DNA from: Clusia tigrina | Lineage: Eukaryota; Arthropoda; Insecta; Diptera; Clusiidae | Direction of reading: 5' to 3' | Assembly (NCBI GenBank): GCA_920105625.2 | Contig: OV050030.1 | Span: forward strand, 30,126,516-30,190,515 | DNA: 64,000 nt | Shown: piece after piece, positions 45,232-58,679 of the stretch | How positions within the stretch are numbered: position 1 is the first letter of the stretch | How the letters are laid out: the number at the start of each line of letters is the position of its first letter | Made by a program: the position numbers and the translations under genes | The notes under the pieces: model-generated | Seen by the model: the letters and a program-made list of their open reading frames with translations, nothing else | What the model was told of the DNA's origin: nothing | Database searches by the model: none

Positions 45232-46884
45232 TAGATATCATTGCACTACGGAAGCAGAACAACAAAATAATTCGAAAACTTATGAGTACACTTTGTTAAT
45301 AAGGGCATCTTGCTAAGGCAATCCCAATTAATTCATTAATAACATTATCTCTGCACTACCCTAAGGTATAGGGAAAACTGGTGGTTGATACAAGAAGATG
45401 AAAAACTCCCCACACCGTGTTCTCGTGAAGATTGCACTGAATTGATGTTTTAAACAAACTCTCTTTAAAGAAAGTTTATTTTCCATCAAGTAAAGCACTA
45501 CGAACTCAACATGAGATCAAATAAGAATTGAATAATATAATTGTGTATATAATTTATACTAATTTATAACTGTGTATTTAACAATAGAAATTAAGAACTT
45601 GGATGGTCAATGTAGAAATTAAAAACAATCTTTATTTATATGAATCTAGTATCTTAAGACTATCTTATAAGATAAACTTGGCAGAGGAGTTTGAGTTTTT
45701 GAATTATGAGTTGTTCAGCATTATGGAATTAGAAGCTGCATTGAGATGGGTTAACAGTCAATGCGATGGAAAGGAATGAGAGAATGTGACTGAGTTGAAG
45801 TTACTGATAAGAATTGTGGGTGGTCCTGTTATATGATATGTTGTAATGTGCTCTATATAATGTGAATGAGGTAAACAGCTAATTATACGGATAATTAGGG
45901 TGTCTAGAAGTTATACATTCTATGACTATATGAGCTTTCAAATGGTATAGAAACTTGATACAAAGACCTTTCAAAGTATCGCTTGTACCAAAATGGTTCA
46001 ACTCTTCCAAACCAAGGTTGATGAAAGCTTGACTTATATTATTTTAATAAGTTTCCACTTCCATCTAGCTACATCACCTAAGTTTAGGTGCCGAAAAGGG
46101 AAAAGCACAATTTCAGTTGCGGGATTAAGTGAGTCATTTACTTCCTATTTTCAAAAGTTGTTAAAAAATAATATTTCTGAAGTACAAATTGTAAGATAAA
46201 GTGCCATTTAAGTGAACAACTCTCATTTATTTTTAAACAGAACAAAACAAATACACAGCAGCGTTAATTAAACAATAGTGGAATGAACAGAACAATAGGC
46301 CAACTAATTTGCTCTTATTTCCGTCACTACAAATTCTCAAGCTTAGTCAATTGTACAGGCAAAGACAATATACAATATACTCTTTGGTACAGGGTCAGTT
46401 AGAGAACAGTTCTAAGAACGGAATACACTAAGCAAAATTTTGGCATTTGTACTCAAATACCATTTTGAGTACTGTCCATTCAATCCATTTTCCGGAGATA
46501 CACAAACAAAGGACTGAAATACTTCGGATTCGTTTAGTAAACACAATTGCACTGAGCTATAGAATTGGACTTGGTCGTTCAGCCAAAGAGTATTTACGTA
46601 TAGAGTTTCCGTCGCTCTCTTTGGCAAAAGAGAGGAATCGAATTGTATGGAAATTGCCTTGGAACCTCTAACAGATGTTAAACATAACATTATTCTGCTA
46701 AAAACGATTCAATCATTGTAAATTTTATATGAGTTTACGAAGGAATGGTTTTTATTGTCATAGTAGGAAAATTAAGAAATCCAGATTTAACAGTCTTATT
46801 ATCTATTAATTAATAGTATATTGACAACATAAAAACTAAAACAATTTCAATTAATAAGACAATAATATCAAATCTAAACAGTCG
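45232..46884. other. Tail segment of unit U3, no recognised gene
   Basis: Homologous to 5212-6825. It ends at the start of U4. The minus-strand frame 46690-46412 recurs as in U2 and U4 and has no recognised domain. Confidence 0.6.
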
Positions 46885-47454
46885 CTGAACAATGTTAAAG
46901 TTAACTTTGCCACTGCCAAAACGATTCAGTACAGACGCATATTCATAGTAAAATTAATTTGAAATTTGTAGGAATTTCATTTCAAACAAAAATTTGTAAG
47001 TATTCTAAAAAATTATAAGTTTTTCAAAATATGTTGTTTCGCACAAACATTTAATGCAATTGACAATATATTTTTTAAAAATAACTTTCTTTAAAATATT
47101 AGTAGTAGATTTCAGATACGAGTACATACATACATATGTAGGTAGGCATGTATATTTATATAAATAATTATGGGAATATATTTAAAATTTACATTGTAAA
47201 TTTGTAAAGAAAGAAAAAATTAGTGTATAAAATTAATAAATAAATTTAAAAATAATTTATTTAATTTATTTCTTTATCTCAAAAAAAGTCACCATCGAAT
47301 TGCACAGCAAAACTTCGTGGCTGCACATCAGAAGACTAAAAGTGATCTTTTGCGGAATGTAGGCAGAATTGTAGGAATTTTAGTTAATTCAGAATTGCAC
47401 CAGCAAATACTTTGGTTCTCTAATATACTCCAAAATCAACGAAGATGGAATTTG

Positions 47455-47524
47455 TGCGTTTAGCTGAATGGTTTCAGCTTTGGCCTGTAGTTTTCGTGGC
47501 TTAGGGTTCGAGCCCAGCAAAAGG
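47455..47524 (+). other. tRNA-like A/B-box module (U4)
   Basis: A box tagctgaatgg at 47461-47471 and B box ggttcgagccc at 47505-47515. Confidence 0.55.
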
Positions 47525-47650
47525 TTGTGTTTTATCCAATTTTTTAAAAAAATCAACAATCATTTTTATGAATAGTAATAAAAGTATTTTACTATTTTCC
47601 ATAAATTAACCAGTATTATATCATTTTACTGGACCAAAACTAGAGCAGAA

Positions 47651-50600
47651 TTTATTTATTTATTTATTTATTCATACTTGTGTTAATATCAAAATTTTAA
47701 TACAATAATACTTACAGCTATGACATCTATGGTCTTAAGCTAGTTAATTTTATATATAGGTTAGATTTCTTTATAGGTGTTAGAGTACTTAAGGTAATTT
47801 ATCAGCATCTTTAAGTCTTTATCGGTAGGGTTGTTAAGTAGGGTTGTTGGTTTGATGTTTGGAAGTGATTTTCTGTAGATGTTAAAGTATGTACAATTGT
47901 TTAATATGTGTTCGACGTTCATGTTGGGTAGGTTGCAGAATTTGCATATGTTGTTTGTTTTATTGATAATGTATTCATTGGTCAGTTTTGTGTGTCCAAG
48001 TCGGAGTCGTACGAGTTTTATTGATTCTTGTCTGTTTATGTTGGTGTTGCTAACGGTTTTAAAATGTTCATAGATAGGTATTTTTGATTTATTAATTTTT
48101 TTGTACCAGTCACTAGTAGTTTGGAATAGGTCTTTGTCTTTTTCCGGTGAATGGTTTTTATGAAGTTTAGGATGTCTGATGATAAGATATTTTGTGTAGT
48201 CGTTAGTGGGGCACATGTGGCATTTTTGCCAATTTCGCCGCTAATTCGTTGCCTTTTATATTGACATGTCCGGGAATCCAAATGAGCCTGATTGTGGATT
48301 TATGTCTGATTAATATGTTTTTTATATCGTCTATGTAATGGTTGCTGTTTACTGGGTTGGTAATTGCGTCTAAGACTGAGAGAGAATCTGAGCAGATCGC
48401 GATTTTCCTCCTTTTTGTGTTGCGTATTTGGTCGCTTCGTGCATGGCTATTAGCTCAGCTCCAAACCTTGTGCTGTAATGTGGTAGGTGTGCTGCTTGAA
48501 TGGTTTTGTTTTCTTCCACGATTCTATAGCCTGTAAGGCCGTTTTGTTTTGAACCATCAGTGTATATAAACTTAAAGGAGTGTAGTTCTTCTTTTAATTT
48601 AAGAAAGTTCTGTATATAGATTTCATTTGGTGTATTATTTTTTTTATGTTGTCGTAGGTCGGTGTTGACTGAGTTATGAGGAAGTTGCCAGCTATTGGTA
48701 CTTCAATGCTTTGGGCGGTCTTAATCACTTTATTTATTGTGGATGGTTTTTGTTGGAGTTTTTTAGATTTAAGGATTTGGGCACATAGGGTTGGGAGTGG
48801 GGAGCGGTCGTTGATTATAACTGATTTAATAAGCTTAGAGGTGATTAGGTCCCGGGCAAAGGATATTGGTGTAATTTTAGCTTCATACAGGAGGTTGGGA
48901 ACAGGGGTTGTTCTGAATGCACCTAGTGCAATCTTCGTAGCGGAATTTATGGTAGTGTTTAATTTATTTATGGTTGATTTTGGTGCATGCCCAAATAAGT
49001 ATAGACCATAGTTAATTTTAGATAAGAGGAGGGATTTTGTTATTGAAATTAGTGATGCTGTATTGCAGTTGAATTTTTAGCTTGAAAGGCATTTGATTAT
49101 ATTGAGCGGTTTGATTAATGAGTCTATTAATTGATTAATATGTGTTTCCCATCGATATCTTTTCTTCAGTGTAATCCCAAGTATCTTTAAATTGTCAACT
49201 TTGATTATATTTATGTGGTTGCATGTGATGTTTGAGGAGCAATTGTATTTTCTACAGATGTGAATTTGCATGCATTTTTGTAGCGATAATGCAGCTCCTG
49301 AATGTGTGCACCAATCCGAAATTTTGTTGTAGATGGGATCGAAATTGTAGGGGGTGTTTTTGTTTCTATTTAGTTTTTGAATTATTAAGTAGTCATCAGC
49401 GAATGCGATAAAATTAATTGCTTTGTTGAGTGATAAGGTGTTGCTTAGCTTGTTATAGGCTATCAGAAATAGGATTACGGAGAGGGGGAACCTTGTGGAA
49501 TGTCATTTTGGAGAGAAAAGCTTTGAGAAATTTGGGATTCGATTTTTACTTTGATGTTCCTATTTGTCATATAGTTTTTTATATAATTATAAATGTTGGG
49601 GCCGATTTTCCACATGTTAAGTTGATCTAAAATAGCGTGTACTCCAATTTTATCAAATGCTTTAGCAAAATCCAGTGAGATGAGGGATATGTGTTTTTTG
49701 TAAGAGAGGGAATGGGTGATCTGATGATCAAGGTAAACCAGAAAATCAGACATTGATTTCCCTTTTTTGAATCCTAATTGATGGCTATTGAGAAGTTTCT
49801 TATTTGATACAAACCACCAAACCCTGTTGGCAATGATTTTATCTAGTACTTTGGAGCAGCAAGGGTTAAGTGAGATTGGACGATATGATGTTAACATGGT
49901 TTTGTCTGAGTTAGGTTTAGGTATAGGGATAATGAGACTATTTTTATACATTTGAGGGATAAAACCAGCAAATATTTTATTATACGAGTATAAGTCAGTA
50001 AGTCGACTTTTTACTGCAAAGGGTAGGTGATTAATCATTGGGTAGGATATTCGATCTATTCCGGGAGTTTTGCTTTTAGTTGGTTTATTGCCATGTTTAG
50101 TTCGATTGGATTGATTTTATTGCCAATAATTAAGGCTGATTTGCTCGGACTAGGTAACCAACTTCTGGATAGGGAGTTTTGTTTGTTTAAGAGGAAGGTA
50201 GGAGAGAATGAATTATCGTGTGCTTCTTTGGACCATGTTTCTGCAAGTGTATTTGCTATTATGGATTTATTTGTGATCGAATTTTGGTTAGATTGGGGTA
50301 AGCTAATTGAATGGATTGGGGTGTAGGTTTTAAGCCCACAGAATGTGCGAATTGTTGACCAAATTTTTCCTGAAGGTGTTAAAGGATTGATGTTGGAGGT
50401 GAAGTTAAGTATTGAGGTTGATTTAGATAATTTTATTTCGCGCTTAAGTATCGCGTTTCCTTTCTTGAATTTTATGATATTATCTAGAGATATGTTTCTG
50501 GTTAGGATATTTTGAATTTTTTTTCTTTCCTTTTTTAAGTCTTCTAATTTATTGTTCCACCAGGAGACTGTTGTTCTTCGCTTAGGTCTAGATTGAGGAA

Positions 50601-51729
50601 TGGATTCGTTAGCGCTTTGAATTATTATTTTTTGAATATTTGCAGTTTCTTTGTTTATGTTTATGCTAACAGCTCTTTTTTCAGATAAGTGATTAGCTAG
50701 TATGCTGAATTTGTCCCAATTTGCTTTGCCTAAATTGAATCTAGGTCTACTTGTAGTTGCAATTGTTGTGAGATTGGGGAAGAGCGATGTGAGGATAGGA
50801 AAGTGATCACTACCGAATATATCGGGTTCTATTTGCCAGTTGGTTTCTATTGCTAGGATAGGAGATGCAAGTGAAAGATCAATATGAGTTAGAGTATTAT
50901 GCGTTGTGAAGTGGGTTGGGGTGCCATTGTTTAGGAGAGTCAGTGCCGATTGTGTGATAAATTGATAGATTTTTTTGCCTCTAGCATTGTTGTAATTGGA
51001 ACCCCAACTGGAATGCCAGCTTTAAAGTCACCTGTGATCAAGTGTGGTGATTGTGAGTTGTTAAAAAGATCGTGAAGTTCTTTGACTTTGAAAGATTTTG
51101 TGGGTGGTAGGTATATTAACCCAAGTAGGAATTATTGTTTTGAAAAAATAAAAATATTTACTTTGTCACAATTGTTTGAAGGAAAGTTGGTTGTATTGAA
51201 TTATGTATGAGCGCCACCAAATGAATTTTGTGGGTGTAGAGATGTGTATAATTGGTAGTTAATGGGAGTAGGTATTATTTTGTCGTCTTTTAGGTGTGTT
51301 TCTTGTAGGGTAATGATTTGTGGTTTATGTTTTTTTAATAATATTTCTAGTTCATTATAATTGTTTTTGTAGCCTTTGATATTCCATTGAATAATTTTTA
51401 AAGATGCTGTCATTACTGCCAGATTTACAGAGGCTTTGCAGATTTTTATACATATATGTTTTTGTTATATATGTATTTAGTGGATTAGTGTATTATTTGT
51501 TTTTTGGCTTAAGATGTAAAGAATTAAATGTATTTATAAATATAGATAGAATAAGAACTCATCTGAAGAGTCGGAGAACATATTATTTGCTTCTGTTATA
51601 ATTCTATGAGTTGAGAAATTAAATGTTGTAGTTGTTGGAACTGGGTTGATTTTTTCTGGTGAGCTCGGTATTGTTTTTGTTGTATTATTATTGTTGTTAA
51701 TTGCATTTTTTTTTGTTTCTATTTTCCAG
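47651..51729 (-). mobile_element. 5'-truncated I-like non-LTR retrotransposon (U4 copy)
   Basis: Same truncation point and junctions as in U1 and U2. It lacks the six-base insertion near the C-terminal Cys/His motif that U1 and U2 share. Confidence 0.88.
47761..51413 (-). pseudogene. I-like ORF2, broken (U4 copy)
   Basis: Endonuclease 51413-51201, reverse transcriptase 50038-49475 and beyond, and RNase H end to Cys/His tail at 48281-47761. The final motif here has the spacing C-x2-C-x8-H-x4-C (CKFCNLPNMNVEHILNNC), the usual form, whereas U1 and U2 have two extra residues. It shares the RNase H indel with U1 (about 48235) and the C-run lesion with both. Confidence 0.88.
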
Positions 51730-52089
51730 AACGAGGCAAATCATCAATCATATTACGGCCCACTTTAAACTATTTGTACCACTCGTAGGTATGATTGTTG
51801 AGTCCGAATATGCTACCGTTAATATTTTCAACGCTACCGCACATGATATTTTGTTAGAAACACGAAATTTCCGACATACCGAGTCCACTTGCTCTACTAA
51901 ATTCGACATAGCGAAATTCTCAGAATACAACAAACAATGAATTGCCTACAAAGTTATTCCGCTCACACTATCTGACAGATTGCGCTCAAAATTGGCATGT
52001 AGAGAACTGACAGATATACTAAAATATTGACAATATCTCAAGCGCGGTTCGGTTTATTCACAAATTCCGGATACTTTTTGAACATAGGA
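51730..52089 (-). mobile_element. Mariner remnant, U4
   Basis: Equivalent to 4852-5211, with the terminal repeat ending at 52089 before TA. It is nearly identical to the U1 copy. Confidence 0.82.
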
Positions 52090-53594
52090 TAGATTTCACT
52101 GCACTACGGAAGCAGAACAACAAAATAATTCGAAAACTTATGAGTACACTTTGCTAATAAGGGCATCTTGCTAAGGCAATCCCAATTAATTCATTAATAA
52201 CATTATCTCTGCACTACCCTAAGGTATAGGGAAAACTGGTGGTTGATACAAGAAGATGAAAAACTCCCCACACCGTGTTCTCGTGAAGATTGCACTGAAT
52301 TGATGTTTTAAACAAACTCTCTTTAAAGAAAGTTTATTTTCCATCAAGTAAAGCACTACGAACTCAACATGAGATCAAATAAGAATTGAATAATATAATT
52401 GTGTATATAATTTATACTAATTTATAACTGTGTATTTAACAATAGAAATTAAGAACTTGGATGGTCAATGTAGAAATTAAAAACAATCTTTATTTATATG
52501 AATCTATCTTAAGACTATCTTATAAGATAAACTTGGCAGAGGAGCTTGAGTTTTTGAATTATGAGTTGTTCAGCATTATGGAAATAGAAGCTGCATTGAG
52601 ATGGGTTAACAGTCAATGCGATGGAAAGGAATGAGAGAATGTGACTGAGTTGAAGTTACTGATAAGAATTGTGGGTGGTCCTGTTATATGATAGGTTGTA
52701 ATGTGCTCTATATAATGTGAATGAGGTAAACAGCTAATTATACGGATAATTAGGGTGTCTAGAAGTTATACATTCTATGACTATATGAGCTTTCAAATGG
52801 TATAGAAACTTGATACAAAGACCTTTCAAAGAATCGCATGAATTAAAATGGTTCAACTCTTCCAAACCAAGGTTGATGAAAGCTTGACTTATATTATTTT
52901 AATAAGTTTCCACTTCCATCTAGCTACATCACCTAAGTTTAGGTGCCGAAAAGGGAAAAGCACAATTTCAGTTGCGGGATTAAGTGAGTCATTTACTTCC
53001 TATTTTCAAAAGTTGTTAAAAAATAATTTTTCTGAAGTACAAATTGTAAGATAAAGTGCCATTTAAGTGAACAACTCTCATTTATTTTTAAACAGAACAA
53101 AAGAAATACACAGCAGCGTTAATTAAACAATAGTGGAATGTACAGAACAATAGGCCAACTAATTTCCTCTTATTTGCGTCACTACAATTCTCAAGCTTAG
53201 TCAATTGTACAGGCAAAGACAATATACAATATACTCTTTGGTACAGGGTCAGTTAGAGAACAGTTCTAAGAACGGAATACACTAAGCAAAATTTTGGCAT
53301 TTGTACTCAAATACCATTTTGAGTACTGTCCATTCAATCCATTTTCCGGAGTTACACAAACAAAGGACTGAAATACTTCGGATTCGTTTAGTAAACACAA
53401 TTGCACTGAGCTATAGAATTGGACTTGGTCGTTCAGCCAAAGAGTATTTACGTATAGAGTTTCCGTCGCTCTCTTTGGCAAAAGAGAGGCATCGAATTGT
53501 ATGTAAATTGCCTTGGAACCTTTAACAGAAGTTAAACATAACATTATTCTGCTAATACCAATACATTACAGATTCATAGTAAATTTAATAAGTT
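52090..53594. other. Tail segment of unit U4, truncated
   Basis: Homologous to 5212-6640; interrupted by the LTR element. No recognised gene. Confidence 0.6.
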
Positions 53595-54861
53595 TGTTAC
53601 GTCCCCATAGTAATCATACCTGGCACAGACATCCTGGCTAGCTCACTCCTTTTTTCTTCTTTGGTGGGTTCCTAACCCGCTGTGCCAGATCGTGGGGCAA
53701 GGTTGAAGTTCTACTCTAAACCTATTCTACGATTATCATTTATTTTGGATACCACTCACCTCTCCACCGGATTCCTCCGCCCCGATCAGCCTCTCCTCAT
53801 CCTCCCCCTCCTGTCTCCACCTTAGCCTACCATAATTTATTTATTTTTTTATACAAACACACACATACACGGACAATTACTACGGCCTCCACTAAGCTGC
53901 GTATAGGCTGCCTAATTCAGGCAACAAGGACTAACTCAAACCCCGCTTTCGCTCTACCACTATCTACTCTTAGGAGCTCCCTCGACCAGTGTAGGCTATT
54001 CTTACCGAGCGCGCCACCGCCACGCTCTGTTGAGACCGTATCACACTCACGCTTTAAATTAATTTATACATTCTACTCATACTTATATTTAGGAACTTAT
54101 GTTTATCTTAATACGCTGGACTTATCTTTATTTTTGCCGCTCTGGGTAGGAGGAGTCTGGTCTTCAGCGGTCGATCCGTATCCATTTACTTCCCTTATAA
54201 TCGGGTAAAATTTGAAAAATTTATGTCCCGCTGTAATTCACCTTTCTATGCCATATTATTACACTTTTTATACAAAGTCGAAGCCACTTTTTTACTTTTT
54301 TAATTTATTAAAATATCGTATTCACACGTTTTCAACACGACAATAGCACAGAAATTCTCACAAAAAAAAATTGCACTTGATTTAGATCAAGATAGACGAA
54401 TCGAACGACAACGACCGTAAATTTTTACTTTGCTTCTTGCCGTGCAGAATCTGACTCCTTTCTCAAAAATTTTCCGCACTAACCACTGACTTCCAAAATC
54501 AGTCTCCTCCGGTACTTCAACTCCCAGCTCTCTCCCTCTGACATCCTACTTTTCACTATCCTGTCCACAACCTGTCCGTCCGTCTTTGTCCCACCCACTA
54601 CCTTTATGGGTCAACCAACCATTTCAAGGACAGCTACTAACCTTTCATCATCACTTTTCTTTTTCTTCTCCTTTTCCTTACCAACTCGCACTCACGTATT
54701 TACCCCACACTAACACTCGATCCAGCCATACACGCACCCATATTAGACCAGCTCTCGCGTATTAAAAGTTCCCCTCCACTCAACCTGAGCTTTCAACGCA
54801 AAAGCTGTCTAATCCAAAAAAAATAAACAAAAAGTGATGATATAAAATCTCTCCCATATAA

Positions 54862-54924
<63 letters not shown>

Positions 54925-55020
54925 CTTAGACAGAGAGAGAGCGCCGACAGGAGTATGCAGACACTGAACCGAACAGTCATCTGATGCACCAAATAAAGTG
55001 GCCGCCAGCTGATCGTAACA
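53595..55020 (-). repeat. Left (3') LTR, 1,426 bp
   Basis: Near-identical to 60740-62135. It carries a long (TA)n tract where the other LTR has a short interrupted version. It starts tgttacgtcccc and ends gatcgtaaca. Confidence 0.92.
54866..54920. repeat. (TA)n microsatellite inside the left LTR
   Basis: About 55 bases of perfect TA repeat. The same position in the right LTR (about 62019-62045) has only short, imperfect TA units. Confidence 0.95.
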
Positions 55021-55402
55021 ACACACGTGGATTAGAGCAAACAAAATCCACACTAATCCGCGTGAAAAACGGACAGCTGCCCCTTCAAACGCCCATATTT
55101 ATAACTACAACCTTGGAACTAACCAGCATTTGACAGAGCCAGCCGAATTCCTCGCCCGGACCTTTGTCTACGCCATAGCTAGGCCAAGTATCTTAACCTA
55201 CAAACATTAGACTCCTAAAACTTTCCTAATCTCTTTCACTCTTTCAGATCCACTTCTCACCATTACGCGGATCAACGCCCCAGTGATGCAGAATTTCACA
55301 GTAAGTTTACAACTCCCAACAATTGCCCTTCAATCGCTTACCTCTTTACTGGCGCCCAACGTGAGCTACACCCACAACCCCGAGACTACGAGTCTGGTGC
55401 TC
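55021..55402 (-). other. 3' internal non-coding region of the LTR element
   Basis: Between the integrase stop and the 3' LTR. No envelope gene fits in 380 bases. The bases next to the LTR are not purine-rich, so a polypurine tract is not evident. Confidence 0.6.
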
Positions 55403-58400
55403 TTACTGTTTCAAATCTTTCGCATGGAATACCCCCAACGCCTTACCCCGCAAGTCTTCTATCCCATACAAATTACCTCCCAAAACTTTGCTCACCCGAC
55501 ATTTTACAAATTTCTTACAGAATTTTGCATTTATGTTCTTCCTAAAGTCGCTAAGTACGAAGTTCCGTTTGTACACTTCCTGCCCTATTACAAATTTCAT
55601 CAGCCTCGCCCGTTGATTATAATACCTGGCGCCTTTCTCATATGGTTTATGCATATGATACCTGATACTCTCGTGGACTAACTCCAGTCTGTCCTCAGGT
55701 GGTAATATGTGCAAATCACGATCCTCCAGCGCATTGAGCTGTCGCGCCAATGCAAAGTCCGCGCCACTGGTAAACATCTGCTGACCGAACAATGCAAAGT
55801 ACGGCGTAACCCCTATCGCTTGATGTACCGCACTGCGCAACGCACACTCGATCTCACTCAGGAATAAATCCCAATCGCGGTGGTCCTCCTTCAGGTAAGC
55901 CCTTATCGCTGCCTGAACTGACTGATTCACACGTTCTGCTGCATTAGATTGTGGGGCATAAAACCCCGTCTTCACATGCTTAATAGCATAGGACTCCATC
56001 ACTTTAGTAAATTCCTGACTCTCAAACTGCTTTCCATTATCTGAATGTATCGTTTCGGGTACACCGAATTTATGAAAAATTTCTTCAATTAAAAACCTTA
56101 TTACATTCATCGCCGTGGCCTTACCCATAGCTTTTAAGAACACGAATTTCGTAAAATGATCCATTACCACAAACACGTATGCATGACCCGCCCTGGAGCC
56201 TGGATATTTTCCTAAAAAATCTATATAAAGCCGTTGGAATGGCCGTTCGGTGCTGACTTCCTTTCCCATAAAAGGTCTAGAAACCTTAAATGCTATGCTT
56301 CGTCTCCTTGCACACCCTACAATCCCTCACGTAATTCCGCACCTGCACCGCCATACCAGGCCAGTAATAAAATTGTCTTACCCGGTGCAATGTTTTAGCG
56401 ACTCCCCCGTGAGCTGACAACTCAGGCTCATGGGCTTGTGCTACAACTGTTGAAGTTAATGCTTCGGGCACCCATAGCTTCCAACTGGGACCCCTGCCCT
56501 CTTCCTCATTAGCAATAGTACGTTTATATATCTACCCATCATGTACTTGCAGATCCGGGAACCTTCCTACATTCTCTTCAATAGTCTGCTTTCGCTGAAC
56601 ATACTCTGGCGAATCGTATTCAGTGGTGTCCATACCAGGAATATTGAGAGTCACTTCCTCCATCAATCGGGATAGCGTATCAACTACTACATTTTCACTC
56701 CCCTTTCGGTGCTCAATTTGAAAGTCATATGCCTGAAGCTGAAGAGACCACCTGGCTAACCTCCCACTCAAGTCTTTTAATGATATGAGCCACTTCAAGC
56801 TAGCGTGATCCGTGATCACGGTAAAAGGCATCAGCTCCACATAGGCTCTGAATCGTCTCACCGCTAGAATAGCTGCTAAACACTCTTTCTCCGTTACACT
56901 ATAATTATGTTGACAACTGTTCATTTTACATGAATAATAGGCTATTGGCCGTTCGTTCTCAGCTTCATCTTTCTGAAACAGCACCGCCCCGACTCCATAA
57001 TTGGAGGCATCGCACTGAATATAAAACCTCTTCTTAAAATCTGGGTGCGCTAGTACCGGAGCCGTGCCGCGCACTTGCTTCCGGAGTCATGACAAATTTC
57101 ACGCCTTTCCTAAGGGTGTCCGTCAAAGGCGCGGACATATCAGCAAAATTGGCCACGAATCGCCTATACCAACCGGCCGTCCCCAAAAAGCTCCGTACCT
57201 GTCTGGGTGTCTTCGGCACCGGATCCTTCTTATTGCTGACACCTTCTCCGGATCCGTCTTCAACACTCCATGACCTATCACAAACCCCAGATATTTCAAC
57301 TCCTTACAGCAAAACTTTGACTTCTTCAGCCCCACTGTAAGATTCGCGCTGGAGAGACATTTCGCCACTTCTCCCAGCAAATACATATGTGTTTCGAAAT
57401 CCGGTGATATTATCAACAAATCGTCCAGATACACAAATACATTTTCTCTGAGCCGCTGCGGAATAACCTTGCCCATCAGCCTGCATAGCCTCTGTGCCGC
57501 ATTACATAGCCCAAATGGCATTACCCTGTACTGGTACAGAGGTCTTCCGGGTATAGTAAAGGCTGTAAAAGCTTTACTACCCTCCTCCAACTCAATCTGC
57601 CAGAATGCGAATTTGAGATCTATGCTACTGATGAACACGGCCTCGTCTATACGGCTCAATATACCTTCAATATTCTGTATAGGGTACGCGTCCTTCACCG
57701 TGCGCTCATTCAATTTACGTGCATCTAAACACAAGCGATTCTTCCCCGGCTGCCTCACTAAAGTAACTCGGCTGCTCCAGGGACTCTCACTTTGTTCAAT
57801 AACGCCCAGCACTAGCATCTGATCCACCTCAGCATACAACAACTCTTGCACTGCTGGCGATACGGGATAATACCGATCTTTTATTGCCTCAGAACCTTGC
57901 ACCAACCGTATACTGTGTTTCTATAAGGAGATGTTCTGCCTAGCCCACACTCTTCGTACGCCCTGAATTCCTGCTTCGTTTTCTCCAGTTGCTCCTGCTG
58001 AGTCTCAGTTAAATCATGGCGCCCAGCGACAATTACCTCATCACTAGAGTCCTTTTCTCTCGACTCTGTGCCCACTTTACTTACCCCAACAATATCCGGA
58101 GCTAACCCAAAATCTTGCCAGAAATCCACTCCTAAATATACCTCTTGCTGCAATGTGGGACATAGGTACTTTTACTTCTCCTTTGAACCGCACTGGTACT
58201 ATGATTCGCCCACGCACTTGCTGCTTATGCCCTCCAGCTGTGCTTACCAGCGTGAAATACTTTTGCACTTCCAATCCCAATTCACTAATTAATTTCCTAC
58301 AATTTTTCCCTAGGACACTAGCCGACGCCCCTGTATCCAGTAACCCCCGCAACTTTCTACCTTGAATTTCAATCTCGGCGAATGGTCTTCTCTCCTCCTG

Positions 58401-58679
58401 AATACTGCGCCCCACAGCCTCAACTACCTGCCGTTTTTTAAGAACTCTTAACTTATACCTTAACCTAGCTTTTTCCACTTTCCGAGAGATCCCTCTTAAT
58501 TGGCCTTCTCTTAAACCCTTCACCTGTGCTTCACATTGTTCCCGCACCTTATCTGCTATCTCCAAATCCACTACTAATCCTACACTTCCCCCTACACCCT
58601 TATTACTATCTAACTTATCACTATCTACTGCTCCGCGGGAACCTGTCGAGAGCACAACCTTCCCGCTGGCCTCATGCAC
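55403..58679 (-). pseudogene. Osvaldo/Ulysses-like pol (protease, RT, RNase H, integrase), broken
   Basis: Protease with LLDTGAS (about 58345-58325). Reverse transcriptase in 57905-57123 with SPWSSRVTLVRQ, IDLKFAFWQIEL, MPFGLCNAAQ and catalytic YLDD (about 57435-57424). RNase H in 57074-56532 with CDASNYGVGAVL, TEKECLA and TDHASLKW. Integrase with the zinc-binding HHCC region (56471-56286) and catalytic core (56269-55403) showing IDFLGKYPG, HSDNGKQFE and NAAERVNQ, that is, all three acidic positions. Frame breaks lie near 58100, 57890, 57150 and 56280, and a single in-frame TAG is at 56534-56532. The integrase core is a long open frame, so decay is moderate. Confidence 0.9.

Larger units (their letters stand above)
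13670..46884. repeat. Tandem unit U3, expanded, without the I-like element
   Basis: Starts with the unit motif at 13670 and ends with the unit tail at 46884, where the next unit begins. Its left segment is split: 13670-14345, the tRNA-like piece near 15803-15896, then 26759-26845 after the Helitron. Its mariner is full length (43800-45231). The two points that flank the I element in the compact units correspond to about 26845 and about 44857 here, so the compact units lack the intervening DNA. The unit is swollen by Helitron, LOA, gypsy, Jockey and MITE insertions. Confidence 0.8.
46885..53594. repeat. Tandem composite repeat unit U4, cut by an LTR element
   Basis: Compact unit with the same segments as U1 and U2. 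Its tail stops at 53594, where the LTR starts, about 190 bases short of the expected unit end. The last bases before the LTR (53555-53594) also differ slightly from the other units. Confidence 0.92.

Noticed and set aside
54780..55053. Minus-strand frames with long Tyr-Ile repeats
   Set aside because: They are translations of the TA microsatellite in the LTR.
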